From contig JAHNEJ010001809.1 in the NCBI GenBank assembly GCA_022559845.1, positions 62,001 through 126,000 of the forward strand: DNA of 64,000 bases, written 5' to 3'. Positions 1-11,100 of this stretch are shown here, in pieces. The notes under the pieces were generated by a model. It was not told the origin of the DNA. It did not search any database and saw only the letters and a list, made by a program, of their open reading frames with translations. Source of the DNA: Amorphophallus konjac. Its lineage: Eukaryota; Streptophyta; Magnoliopsida; Alismatales; Araceae. The translations under genes and the position numbers were made by a program. The first letter of the stretch is position 1; each line of letters opens with the position of its first letter.

Positions 1-420
1 TCATGCGTCATTTGGAATAGCATCACGATGTTTTTGGACTCGTGGAGTGAGTTCGTGGGTGTCTCTGCTTGTTAGACATCGTGGGTCTCTGGGAGTCGGC
101 GGCCTAGTTAGCGACCACAATGGAACTCGGGGTTCCATCATGCACCATAACTGTACCTTATCCTGGTACAGAGGTGGGGGTTGAGGATGTTTCCGACTAT
201 TTCATTGCATAGACCATGCTTAAGATTTATTTAAAATATTTGCAATTTTGCACTTATGAGCATGGAGTCAGACCATAATTCAAAATTTGGTATTTTTAAA
301 TATTTTATGGGTAATTATTATCCTTCTATTTCATGCAATGCTCGTCTATTTATGTTTATGCAAATTTATTTTCCACACATGAATAAAATAATGTGTAGAT
401 GAGCATGTTTAGGAAAAATA
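1..420. other. Gene-free repeat-rich DNA
   Basis: No reading frame with recognisable protein similarity is seen on either strand. The first 180 bases are moderately GC-rich and the rest is AT-rich. It is probably old transposon DNA, but no ends can be defined because the window starts here. Confidence 0.4.
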
Positions 421-550
421 ATTGGGTGTTTTTGCAAATAAACCATGCTTAGAGGTGATATTGTAGATATATCATGCCTAGAAACATTGTAGCAGGCATA
501 TCATTGATTTTTCCAAAAACTTTCAAAAATACCATTGTAGTTAACATCTG
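420..550 (+). repeat. Dispersed repeat, inverted partner near 25010-25170
   Basis: The stretch from TTTTTGCAAATAAACCATGC through CAAAAACTTTCAAAAATACC matches the reverse complement of about 25010-25170 almost end to end, at roughly four of five positions by eye. Both copies border a C-rich low-complexity block, so this is probably the edge of one transposon family present twice in opposite orientation. No target duplication could be assigned and the family is not recognised. Confidence 0.6.
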
Positions 551-2395
551 TCAATAGGAAGATGAATATTCCTCAAAAATTATAATATTCTCATTAAATG
601 ATCATGAAATAACCAAAATGCCCCTCTCCTTCTCACCACGTAGAAAAAGAGACCCGTCGGAGTCTCCCCCGCAACTCCGGTGAACCCCCGTCCCCTTTGC
701 AACTTTGACGAACCCCCGTCCCTCTGCAACTCCAGAGACAACCCCCTCTCCAGTGGCAAGCTGCCACCTGAGACCACCCAATGGCGCCACCCTCCCTTCT
801 CTCACCACTGACCATGTTGTCCTTGCAGCTCTAGCCCCAGAGTCTCCCCTGCTACCCCCTTCCCCCTGCAATCACCCTCCCTGTCGAAACCACCCCCCAC
901 CCTGTAACCCCTAATCTGGAGGTCAACGGTGTGGTCTGTACCCTCTCCTTTCCAAGACCCTCCCACCCACCTCTATTCTCCAGTGCGACCTTCGGTCTTT
1001 TGTCATGCCCTGCCAAAGTGGAAACACGGGACGTGATAACTTAACATGACGTGTTTGAGAGTAGTAGCACTTTTACCATTCCATACATAAAACATTCGCC
1101 AATTACATACATATTACAAAGAGAAACTACACAAGGATTGGTTTCCATTCATAATCCATAGTTAATTACTGATTTTGTCTCAGTACAAAAGCCCTCACGG
1201 GCAATAATAACCAGCACCACAAAACACATAGCCAGTTCCTGATTGTGGCTCCACACCTGCTGATTGGCACTCTAATGCTCCCCACCGTGCTACTTTGATC
1301 CCAATTCGTTAAACTCATGGCGTCATACCTAAAATAAAATGGGACAACAGACTGAATAAGAGATTCATTAGGACACCTAATACTAACCCAGCGATCGCCT
1401 ACCAATGGGGTATACATATATAAGAAACCTACCGCCGATCAAACCATCTCGACTATAAACATGATACATATAGTATGAAGTGTTTTTAAATACATCTAAT
1501 GAATTGAAAACTAGACTTGCAAGAAAAGGTTTAATCTAGAAAACTTTAGGTGGATCACCAATGGGGACATCCCATTCCACCGTCCAAGGTTGATGAGGCC
1601 AAAGATGATAAGTATGTAAACTAGACAACGTTTACAGATATTATGGCAGAAATATGAACTTGCATCATGATTCAATAACATGGAGTCATAATGTAGCATG
1701 GATTTCACATGAAGATAATAACTTTTCATGATGTGTACGAGCCTTTTTTATGTGATTAAAATTTTTCTTTCACATGTTTATCAGGATAGTTAACGTGAGA
1801 ATGCACGTGGGTGAGCATACTTGCATATACATACATACGGTGCACACGTGCTTGCTTATCATATTCCTAATATGTTTTCAACATGGAGCTTACACCCATT
1901 ATTCATCACACTAGCTAGAGTAATCATGTTTAACATGAAACATTAATCATAAAAGAAAAGCATAATGAACATGCAAGGCGGCTTCACGCTCTAGACGGCT
2001 GCACCTGCTGAGTGGCTCCATGCCAGATTTCCCTTTCCATCTAGGTAGCCATTTCCTCTGAGTAGCCCTTTCCACCGGGTAGTCATTTCCTTGATGATAT
2101 ATTAGAATGGAGATCAAGGGTGAGGTATGGTTGTATGGGGTGAAGAGGTCCAGTTCTAGGTGAATAATGACATACAGTGGACCTCCTGTCTAGATCACCC
2201 TATTTTCATACAATACAAAACTTATTAACCCTTAAAATAGCTTTACCGAAAACCCGGCACAAGATGCAACATGCTTTCTTTATCGCTTAGAACTCATTTT
2301 CCTTAATCTTAGTCATGGAAACCATCACGGTCACATTAGAGAAACTCATAGCAAAGGAGGGCCAAAGGCTCTAACTTGGCCTAGACCCTATTAAG
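551..2395. other. Intergenic DNA with C-rich block, no gene seen
   Basis: About 640-980 is a C-rich low-complexity block with repeated CCCCC and short AACCCCCGTCCC-like units; its open frames on both strands are composition artefacts. About 1020-2395 is ordinary AT-rich DNA. The last five bases, TTAAG at 2391-2395, are the left target duplication of the large Ty3/gypsy element that follows. Nothing else is supported. Confidence 0.45.
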
Positions 2396-2537
2396 TGTAG
2401 ACACGCCGTTTTTGACATTACAGTGAGTAAATCTCATATTACACTATGATACCTTAAGGTTACCTTCACATTTTTAATTACTTCGGCGATTTCCTATTTT
2501 TTTAAATTTTTTTCGTGAAAATTTTTTAAACGTGTCA

Positions 2538-2705
2538 AGGACCCTAGACGCCTTACCATGACGTGTCAAGGTGTCTAGACGCCTACTTAAAAATATTTTT
2601 TTATTATTTTTATTATTTTTTAAATATTGTTTCTCTCTTTTTTGAAAGTGGCAGGGTAACTAGACGCCTCACTTTGACGTGTCAAGGACCCTAGACGCCT
2701 TCTGA
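2538..2705 (+). repeat. U3 direct repeats, TCAAGGACCCTAGACGCCT
   Basis: The motif GTGTCAAGGACCCTAGACGC recurs around 2538, 2564 (variant) and 2681, and a related start TAACTAGACGCCTCACTTTG at about 2657. The 3' LTR has the same set at about 21883-22015. Repeats in U3 are often enhancer modules, which is inference here. Confidence 0.7.
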
Positions 2706-2892
2706 AGAAGGCTCGTGCAGCGCGCACGCGATGCCGCTCCGGCCGTTTAGTTTGACGTTTCGAATAAATCCAATCATAAAGACGTCTTGCCGACCAGACG
2801 CGCCCTTCGAGAGTCACGGTTACGCGCCGAAATCACGTGCTTTCTTCACTATCGACGGCTTTCGACGGCGATTCGGTGGGCAAAAATAGGCG

Positions 2893-3030
2893 CGTCCGGG
2901 GTCCCGGACACCTCTTTATTGAGGCGTCAAGATGGTTGGACGCCTCAATAAATAAATAATAATAATATTGAGGCGTTCAACGTCCTGGACGCCTCAACAT
3001 TGAGGCGTCCAGGAGCCTGGACACGTCAAT
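2893..3030. repeat. Cluster of inverted GAGGCGTCC / GGACGCCTC repeats in U3
   Basis: At least six copies of GAGGCGTC(C) or its complement occur within about 140 bases, alternating in orientation with CCTGGAC and TCCAGG between them, just upstream of the TATA box. The 3' LTR has the same cluster at about 22194-22335. Single strands could fold into several alternative hairpins. A role in protein binding or RNA structure is possible but unproven. Confidence 0.75.
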
Positions 3031-3042
3031 CACTTTCCCCTC

Positions 3043-3050
3043 TATAAATA
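3043..3050 (+). promoter_or_regulatory. TATA box of the 5' LTR
   Basis: TATAAATA sits inside the 16-base palindrome CCTCTATAAATAGAGG. The same palindrome is kept in the 3' LTR at 22348-22355. It follows the repeat cluster and precedes a C-rich stretch, as expected for an LTR core promoter. Confidence 0.8.
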
Positions 3051-3676
3051 GAGGACCCCCTCCCTCGAAGGGAGGGAGCTTCAGATCCGACAGAGAAAAG
3101 AGAGACTCTGTCGGATCCCTTTTCTAACCCGTGAATTTTTGCAAGGGGAGGTTCTTCCGGATTCCCTGGTGCCCGCGCTTGCGAGAGGAAGGCTAACTCC
3201 GCCCGTCGTGCTTCCAGGTCATCCCTACGCTGCTGAAGCTCTGCCGGATCCTGCCATCGGCATCTTCAATAAGCCATTCTCTCCCACTCTCTTTTGTCGT
3301 TTCCGTTGCATGCATCATCCCGTCATCTGTCATCTCGCTTCATAAGAGAGATCCGTTTATGCACGTTTGTATGATCTTCCATCCATCATAGCATTTTTCT
3401 CCTACTCGTGTCCGAGAGGGGTTTAAAAAAATAACACCAACCAGGTGTATGTCTCGCCATGATTTCATCATTTTTCATCACGAGGGACTAATACTACACT
3501 GTCATTTTTCTGATTCACTTGTTATCTGTCTGTTTCCTCTTTTGCAAGGGTAACCAAGGAAAGCCCTCTCCATCGGCCAGCCGAAGGGAGAGGAAGAAGC
3601 AACCCGTCATTTCCCGCTTTTGAGGTAAGCGCAATCACTCTTCTTATTTTGGGGTCTCCGGCCCCTGGCGATCACA

Positions 3677-3700
3677 TCTGGGCGATCACGGTGGGACTTC
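3677..3700 (+). other. Putative primer-binding site
   Basis: Immediately after the LTR end lies TCTGGGCGATCACGGTGGGA. It resembles the tRNA-complementary primer sites of Tat elements (TGGCGA...GGGGAC type), with an apparent extra G. The tRNA identity is not assigned. Confidence 0.55.
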
Positions 3701-4346
3701 TTTCACTTTCTCTTGGTTACTCTTGCAATCTTGGCATCACCGTGTGCTCCTCCACCTTTGCGCCCTCACGCGCTACAGTCGTGCTCACAACAGCACTTTC
3801 AGTTCTCATCCCTTGTGCACCGCGTGCACTTCGCCCTTAATCCCTTGTAATTCATTGGGTGTTGATTATATCTTTGTTATATCTGTTGTTTTCTTATGTT
3901 CTGTATATCTGCTCAGCACTTCATTGCATACATCCACCCCCTTTTTTATTATTTTCATTTCTTTTCTAAGGATCACCCTCTCTCGGTGAAGGAAGGACTC
4001 TCCGTTCAGAAATTTCTCTCGACGGACTAGGATCTCCTCCACCGGGACCTCTGTAAGTCCCCGACAGCGAAGGATTCCCTCTTCGTTCACTGGGCTAGTT
4101 GTACCATTGAAGTTTCCCAGAGTTAGTCGACTCATTCGTGGTGAGACGAGAGACCCTAGTTGACACGGCGGTGAAATAAAAAACTAACTAGGGTCCTTAT
4201 TTTTGTGTGAACTTCAGATCTTGTTAAAAACATAAAAAAATTATCAAAATCAAAACAAAAAAAGGGCGTAAAGGCATCTACTTGTTTGATAATCTCTGCT
4301 ATCTGTTTATTGGTGTATGTTTTTGCGTTCCGGAAGAACTTTGAGC
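3701..4346 (+). other. Untranslated leader of the Tat-type element
   Basis: This interval lies between the primer-binding site and the first gag ATG. It is pyrimidine-rich at first and A-rich near 4240-4265. No conserved coding frame is seen; in this element class the region normally carries packaging signals. Confidence 0.6.
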
Positions 4347-6239
4347 ATGGCTCACGAGTCTTTTGAAGAGAATCACCCTGGTCGTGGTCAGTCAGTCGAA
4401 CCACGCGTCCATGCTATGGACTCGGGCCCGTCCTATGAGCCCTCATGTGAGGTGCAGGTTACCGCAGGGGACACATCCCCACCATAGGACATCTCCTCTT
4501 TGCTGGGTGTCCTTGCCAACACGGAGCTCACCTCTGAGCAGCTCCGGGCCTTCCAGGCCATTCTGAAAGGGAAATCTATTTCTCCCACCCCTCAAGAGTC
4601 AACTCCAGCCATCGCACCCCTCCAAGAGTCGGTGCAGGCCATCACATCTCCTTCACCGGTGCAAGCCATCTCTTCTCCCTCACTTCAAGGGCAGGCGAGC
4701 CAACAGCCTCCCTCGTTCCAGTTCCCTTCACAATCTCAAACCCCTGCTATTCCCCACACACCGCTCCAGCCAGGGCCAACTGCCGGCGGCCCGGCAGCTC
4801 CCTCCCATTCGGGGTTTCCCCCTCAAGTCTCCGGGAGACATCTCCCTCTCCAGTGGCAGGTGCCACCTTCACCTCCCGAGGAGCTTTCCCAATCACTCCT
4901 CAACAAGTTCAATAGAATGGACGAACAATTTCAGAATTTGAAGAAAATGGTGGACGTAAAATCCACCCCGAAGGTTGCTTTGCCAATCCTTCCGGTGATC
5001 CATCTTCCTCCCTCCGAAATGCCTACGTACTGCAGGTACAATGGCACTGGCAACCCCTTTATTCACCTCAAGGACTTCATGTATGAATCCTCCTATTGGT
5101 AAAATGACCAGAGAGCATACCTCTTTCGGAGATCATTGGACGGTCCTGCGCTAGAGTGGTTCTATTCTTTGGAGCTCGACGAGGCCAAGAACTTTGATAC
5201 GGTGCAAAGAAGATTCTTGCAAAAGTATCGGGATAGGGTTGGTCCCTCTCTTTCCATTACCGACCTAGTGGCCGAGAAAATGAGGCCCGACGAAGATTTT
5301 GTCAGTTATGCTGACAGATGGAGGTCTCTGGCAGAAAGGATAAGAGATACCCTCTCAGAGTCCGAACAAGTGAAAATGATTGTGTCCAATGTAACCCCAC
5401 AGTTCAGGCACGTCATGGCCATGAACAAGCTCACAACAATGGAAGAGCTCTATGAGAGGGCCCGGTATATCCAGACCCACTTAAAAGACTCCCCCATTAT
5501 GCACATGTTTGAGCCGCCAAAGTCCAAGGTGGTCAGAAAGACAGGCACTGGCATCCCAGGTGGAGCGACAGAAGGGGTCGTAACAAATGAGCAGGTGAGT
5601 GCAGTCAACAACGCCAACTATGCAGCCAACCCAAGGCCTCCACAAATGCCCCGACTTCCCCTCCAGTAAGGTCCTTTCCCCTCTCGTCCTCCACCCCAAA
5701 ACAATCCACCCTAGAACAATATGCCTCAACCATTTCAACCCCAACAACAACCCCAATCCCAGCAACAACAACCACCACCTCAGTACTACCAAGTTCCACC
5801 CCCAGGGAATTACGGCCCCCCACAGCAACAAAGGAGACCGATCGACCCCAAGAGAGCCCATTACCCACCATTGCCAGAAACTTTGGCAGATATTTTCAGC
5901 TCCCTCATGGCCTCAAACACATTCATCCTACCCATGGAAAGGCCCGCGTGGCCCCCGAATGTGGATACATCCAGAAACTGCGTCTACCACAGGCAGTTAG
6001 GACATACAGTAGAGAACTATTTCCAGTTTAAAGATTACATCTACGATATGAATGATGAAGGCGGAATTGACTGTGATGAAATGAGGCGATACATCGCCAC
6101 TCTCAAAGCCAGGAGACCTCCTCCTAGGCCACAGTTCCAACAACAACAACAACTACTACAACAGCAACCGCAGCTACAACCACAACAACAACAGCCTCAG
6201 CAAGCACAACCACAATAGCCCAACATGGGTATAATCTAG
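4347..6239 (+). pseudogene. gag (capsid/nucleocapsid) pseudogene of the Tat-type element
   Basis: The frame starts at ATG 4347 (MAHESFEENHPG) and stays in one frame, but is cut by stops at 4485, 5100, 5667, 5712, 6216 and 6237. About 4990-5500 encodes the retrotransposon gag core, recognisable from FIHLKDFM, DGPALEWFYSLE, FLQKYRDR and EDFVSYADRWRSLAERI. A glutamine/proline-rich linker follows at about 5620-5840. A zinc-knuckle-like module appears near 5980-6010 as CVYHRQLGHTVENYF, where the usual last cysteine reads tyrosine. Gag would form the particle coat. The repeated stops make this copy inactive. Confidence 0.85.
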
Positions 6240-6775
6240 AATCCATTACCGGAGCACCAACTGCCCAATCACCAGGTTGACCCCATCTCCTCCTTTCCGG
6301 AAGTTGGGAGAGAGCAAGTGTGGCACCCAGAAAGTACCTCCGTTCTTGCTACCACCGACCCTATCGTCAGGCAACCCCCTCGCCCTGCCCGGGTAGCACC
6401 TCTCTCTCATCAGCCCGCATCACAACCTATAGTACGGCCTTCACCATTTCCACAACCATTACATCCTCTCATTCGCACCCCTCCCACTAACTCACCAATG
6501 ACCTATCAACTAACGCCTCCCACTATGCCCTTGCATCCTCTCACCTTCTCTCACTCCTCCGTTTTGCCATCCACCTCTACTACATATACCCCTATGCCTT
6601 CCAAACCTCTTATCATCTGTCAACCGTACGTGACCCCGCCTGTCTCCACAATACCTCCACCAATGCCTTCGAAGCCACTCATCACCCACCATCCATCTCA
6701 GAACTATTATCCATCTCAAGTCTTATCCACTTCCACTTTGCCTCCGCCTCCACCCCCTTACCCTCCATAGTCCAT
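6240..6775 (+). pseudogene. Proline-rich linker between gag and protease (decayed)
   Basis: An open stretch from about 6318 to 6770 encodes a proline, serine and threonine-rich sequence with no recognised domain. It is in the gag frame, so it is probably the linker between capsid and protease regions. It ends at a TAG at 6768, where a local tandem duplication begins. Confidence 0.6.
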
Positions 6776-6863
6776 ATGAGATCCCCTCTACCCCCACTTT
6801 GCCTCCGCCTCTACCTTCCGAACCCCTTACCCTCCATAGTCCACGTGAGATCCCCTCTACCTC
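6733..6863 (+). repeat. Two-copy tandem duplication in the linker
   Basis: The block starting CCACTTTGCCTCCGCCTC and containing ACCCTCCATAGTCCA then GAGATCCCCTCTACC occurs twice (about 6733-6794 and 6795-6863). The lengths differ by about 7 bases, so the duplication probably contributed to the loss of frame here. Confidence 0.75.
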
Positions 6864-7780
6864 CACCTAACAAACCCCTCATCAGAATCCCCGCTCCCAT
6901 CATCACCCCTGCCTCATCAACCATTCCTCCACCGCTACCCCTCAAACCTCTGTTAAAACCCACAGCTACCCCCATAGAGGTAGAAAAGTCGCAGGCAATG
7001 GTGCTCCGGAGTGGAAGGATTTTTCACAAGGTTTTCTCCCAGAACAGTCAGGACCCCAAGCAGTCTCAGCCAGAGAAGGACAGTGAAGAACATCCAGAAA
7101 AATCCATCCCTGCAACACAGTATGATTTGTTAAAACACCTGGATAAGACGCCCGCTCGGATCTCCATCCTTGAGCTGCTTCAGAGATCTACATCCCATCA
7201 GGCAGCCTTCATGGAATATCTTCAAAAGGTCATGGTGAATGAGGACCTCCCTGTGGAAAAGATTTCGGTCGTTCTGACGCCGACAGACACACAGCCAGTC
7301 ATTGTGTTCCATAACCACGAGCTCGCCCCCAAGGAAGCTCGAAAGTATGCGTTGTATGTTTCAATAAAAATCAATGGAGTGTCCATACATCCGTGTTTGG
7401 TGGACACGGGCGCATCCATAAATGTGATCTCCATGAGCACCCTTCAGTTATGTGGAGTCAGTGAGGAACAGATAAGACCTTCCTCAATCACAGTCACAGC
7501 ATATGACAATAGCAAAAGGCCACCACAGGAATGATTGTCCTAAGGCAGAATTAGGCCATGCGTTAGTCTCTACAGAATTCCATGTCCTCGACATGGATCC
7601 CACATTCAAGGCTATACTGGGTCGCCCCTATATTGAAGGCATGGATGTTGTACCCTCCACCAACCACCAATGCCTAAAATTTCCGTACAATGGGAGGATT
7701 ATTAAAGTGATCAGTACATCTGTCCTTCATTCAGTGGATGTTATTAACATCTCTCTGCCATCTGTTTGGCCGTCTCACCG
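6776..7780 (+). pseudogene. Aspartic protease domain of the Tat-type element (frameshifted)
   Basis: The retropepsin domain is recognisable around 7340-7760. The active-site triad DTG is intact at 7403-7411 within CLVDTGASINVIS. The later ILGRPYIEGM motif, typical of the protease C-terminus in this lineage, sits near 7613-7645. Reading moves from one frame to another between about 7505 and 7550, where the protein should continue without a break, so at least two small indels have occurred. The protease would process the Gag-Pol polyprotein; here it cannot be made in one piece. Confidence 0.85.
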
Positions 7781-7877
7781 ACCCATATTGTCACTACTGG
7801 ATGTGTATGACCCATCCCGCATTCCGCCAACACCAAAGAAGCCACTTTCGGTACCGATGTCACATCTCCCTTCTCAT

Positions 7878-7975
7878 TCTAAAGGATGGGAGATAATGAC
7901 GAATATCGGCTATCAACAGGGCAAAGGCTTGGGCGCGCAATTGCAAGGAAGGCTGAAACCGCCAAAGGAAATAAG
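7878..7975 (+). pseudogene. G-patch domain after the protease
   Basis: The residues KGWEIMTNIGYQQGKGLGAQ and the following LQGRLKP fit the G-patch consensus: tryptophan, then MGY-like, GxGLG and QG. G-patch modules bind RNA and partner helicases and follow the protease in some retroviruses and in Tat-type plant elements. The segment shares a frame with the second half of the protease but not with the downstream pol frame. Confidence 0.8.
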
Positions 7976-8739
7976 GTTGAGCCACAAGTTTGGCCTCGGC
8001 TTAAAGGACCGCTCGAGGCGAATGGGAAACTCCTCACGTGGACCCTGTCCTCTCACTTCAAGAAGGGGCCCGTTGTTCAGATGGGAGATTACCCGCAAGA
8101 AACACATGGAGGATCGCATGTTGTATACTTGGCTGAAAAATGTTCAAGAGCCGCTAAGAGAGGCAAGATTAAAGATCCGGAATGCGAATGGAGCAAATTG
8201 TTCGACATACAAGATATTTTCATTGCACTAGAAAGAATGTTCTCGCCTTCGCAGCTGGAAGAACCGCCATTGATCTCTGAAATGCCAGGGGATACCACTA
8301 CTGTTGCCAGAATTCCAAACCATCCTCGCCAAGAGGACTCTGTCACCGACGGATCTTCATCCGTCATCAACATTACCATCGACGGCTCATTAGCCGTCGT
8401 CTTCTCCATTCACTCACCTCAGCCTTCGTTGATGTCTTCTTCCTGGGCCAGACAATTATCTGATGACCTTCCCAGGTCCCCTTCTCTACTTACATACCTA
8501 CGTGGGTTTCTCAACCCGCGCCAGATTTTCAATCATGATTTGCTCTATAAGCCTCCCAACCCTTTAGCCATAATCACTTTTCCCCCTCCTCCGATTTCTT
8601 TTCATTACTTTATCATCAAAAATGAAAACGAAAAAAAAACGTCGATTTTCAAACACCTCAACAACACATTTTCGTTGAGGAAACCTCCTTCATCTCCCAC
8701 GAGTGTGTCCCGACCTACGGGCCACTCATCCAAGGTCCT
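7976..8739 (+). pseudogene. Protease to reverse-transcriptase connector (decayed)
   Basis: Two overlapping open frames cover this interval, neither with a recognised domain. The frame ending at 8743 (about 7990-8740) appears the better candidate for the original connector because it runs up to the start of the reverse-transcriptase frame. Assignment is tentative. Confidence 0.4.
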
Positions 8740-10665
8740 ATGAGCGACCTTTTCTACCCCTCCTCTAAGGGGTCCTTCCATGTACATTCTTCGACATCTT
8801 CTTTAGCTTCTTCTTCATCCGTAGGACAGCTCAGTCAACTTAGGAATAATGGGTCAAGGGTAGTATCCAAAAGTAAATCCAAGGGTAAGCAAATCCCTCG
8901 TCGATTCCTTCTAGATCTAGCCAGTAGGTGTCGAGCGTGCCTATCCATTCCTCAATTGCTAGAAAATCCCGTCCAACTGTCACAGATAGATTGTGAGGAG
9001 AATTGCACAATTGATGAAGGATATGGAGTCTATGAGCCCACAGATGAAGAATGTCCTATTAAAGAAGAGGATGAAGAATATGAGGACGCGGCTGGCGCAT
9101 ATGCTAGTGGAATGAGAAGATTTGATGAACCGTCAGCCGCTGTAGAGGAGTCTACTAAGGAGATAAACTTGAGAACTGATGAAGACCCTAGGATCGTCCT
9201 CATGAGTGATAATTTACCACCCTCTGAAGAAGAGGTATTAATTGAAGTTCTCAAAGAGTATAAGGACACGTTTGCATGGAGTTACGAGGATATGACGGGT
9301 CTAGATTCCACCTTGGTCGAACATTACTTAACTCTAAAACTAAGGTCCGTCTCGGTAAAATAAAGGTTAAGACGTTTCCACCCTCATATGGCTTTGAAAA
9401 TGAAAGAAGAGGTCGACAAGCTCCACAAATCTAGGTTCATTAGAGTCATCCTTTATTTTCAATGGGTGGCAAACACTGTCCCGGTCATGAAGAAGGATGG
9501 GAAAGTCAGGATTTGCATCGACTTCCGGGACCTTAACCGCGCGGGTCCAAAGGATGATTTTCCCCTGCCTCATATTGATGTGTTAATCAATAACACAGCA
9601 GGGTATGAAACCCTCTCATTTATGGATGAATTTTCGGGATATAATCAAATTCGTTTGGCAGAAGAGGATCAGGAGAAGACATCATTCACTACACCATGGG
9701 GAACATATTGTTACGTGGTCATGCCGTTTGGGTTAAAGAATGCTGGAGCTACTTACCAAAGAGCTATGATGGCCATATTTCATGACATGATGCATATATA
9801 TCTGGAGGTGTATGTGGATGATTTATTGGTGAAATTAAGAATCAGGGTGGAACATCTAAGGGTTTTGGCTAAGGTCTTGCAGAGATCAAGGGAGTTCCAA
9901 TTGAAAATGAATCCGAAGAAGTGTGTGTTTGGCGTATCATCGGGCAAATTACTGGGTTTCATTGTAAGTAAAAGGGGGATTGGGATAGATCCCAACAAAG
10001 TTAAGGCCATCAGAAACATGCCGTCTCCCAAAAGTTTGAGAGAAGTCCGAGGTTTAATTGGGAGGTTGTAATTCATTCGTCGGTTTGTGTCTCAGCACTC
10101 ACAAAGGTGTAGACCTTTCTACGAGTTGACCAAGCCAGGAGTAGAATTCCATTGGGATTCTAAATGCGAGAAAGCTTTTGAAGGGTTAAAGGAATACCTG
10201 GTTAATCCACCCGTTCTCATTCCACCCAAGCCAGGAAAACCTCTAATCCTTTATATCTCAGTCTTGGATGACTCCGTAGGAGCCGTCCTCGCACAAGCCG
10301 ATGAAGAAGGTCAAGAACGGGCAACCTATTACCTATCCAAACTTCTCAATCCCTGTGAGCAGAAGTACACGGCCATGGAGAAAACCTATGCTGCCCTTGT
10401 TTGGGTAGTGCAGAAATTGAAGCACTACTTCTTGGCTCATGAGGTCCATTTGATTGCTCGCATGAACCCTATCAAGTTCCTCCTAGAAAAATATGTCCTT
10501 ACTGATAGGCTAGCACGCTGGCAGAGTTTCCTCTCTCAGTTTGACATCACCTACATCCAGCAAAAGGTAATTAAAGGCTATGCTATAGCCGAGCATCTCA
10601 CTCATCATCCTCTTCCCAAGTTCGATCATGTCCAATCAGAGTTTCCAGATGAGGAACTAATGTCC
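8740..10665 (+). pseudogene. Reverse transcriptase and RNase H of the Tat-type element
   Basis: One frame runs from 8740 through 12519, broken by TAA at 9361, TAA at 10069 and TAG at 12055. The reverse-transcriptase region starts with EYKDTFAWSYEDM (about 9256). It continues through VRICIDFRDLNRA, SFMDEFSGYNQI, TPWGTYCYVVMPFGLKNA and the catalytic YVDD at 9811-9822. The Ty3/gypsy-type RNase H follows at about 10130-10600, with KPLILYISVLDDSVGAVLAQ and YTAMEKTYAALVW. In RNase H the first acidic residue, usually D in the YxxxSD motif, appears as V, so activity is doubtful. It would copy the RNA genome into DNA and degrade the template. Confidence 0.9.
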
Positions 10666-11100
10666 ATCACCCAATCCAACGAGCCCATGTGGACATTATA
10701 TTTTGATGGAGCTCTGAATTCCCAAAGGAAGGGCATTGGCATTGTCCTTCTGACACCCGAAGGCGTTACCATCCCAGAGGCGTTTCATCTCGCGTTCCCA
10801 GTCACCAACAACATTGCTGAATATGAGGCTCTTCTAGCTAGTCTGGAACTAGCCCATTCTTTCTATATCATCGAATTGCGAGTTGTGGGGGATAGTCAAC
10901 TTGTTCTCCACCAGGTGCTTACCAAACATCGCACCGTCGATCCCAAGCTCAAGCCCTATCAGGAGCTGGTCTCCGCTTATGCTAAATTGTTCACCAAGTT
11001 GATCTTTGTCCATGTTCCTCACGAACAGAATATTCTGGCCGATGCCCTCGCCTCTTTGGTATCATCTTTTAAGTTCCCTTTAAGTGTATGGTCTGAATCC
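10666..11100 (+). pseudogene. Second (archaeal-type) RNase H domain
   Basis: The motif set WTLYFDGALNSQRKGIGIVL, TNNIAEYEALLASLELA, LRVVGDSQLVLHQV and ILADALASLVSS marks an archaeal-type RNase H. It lies between the standard RNase H and integrase, which is diagnostic of the Tat lineage. The catalytic D, E, D and D positions all appear present. It is in the same frame as reverse transcriptase and integrase. Confidence 0.88.

Larger units (their letters stand above)
2396..3676 (+). repeat. 5' LTR of the Tat-type element
   Basis: This 1281-bp repeat matches 21726-22978 along its length with scattered substitutions and small indels. It starts TGTAG and ends ATCACA. The upstream half (U3) is packed with repeats of CGTGTCAAGGACCCTAGACG and of GAGGCGTCC with its complement GGACGCCTC. 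A TATA box lies at 3043-3050, so transcription probably starts about 30 bp downstream. Confidence 0.95.

Noticed and set aside
4363..4566. Open frame overlapping the gag start in another frame
   Set aside because: Shadow of gag; the gag frame has the conserved domain.
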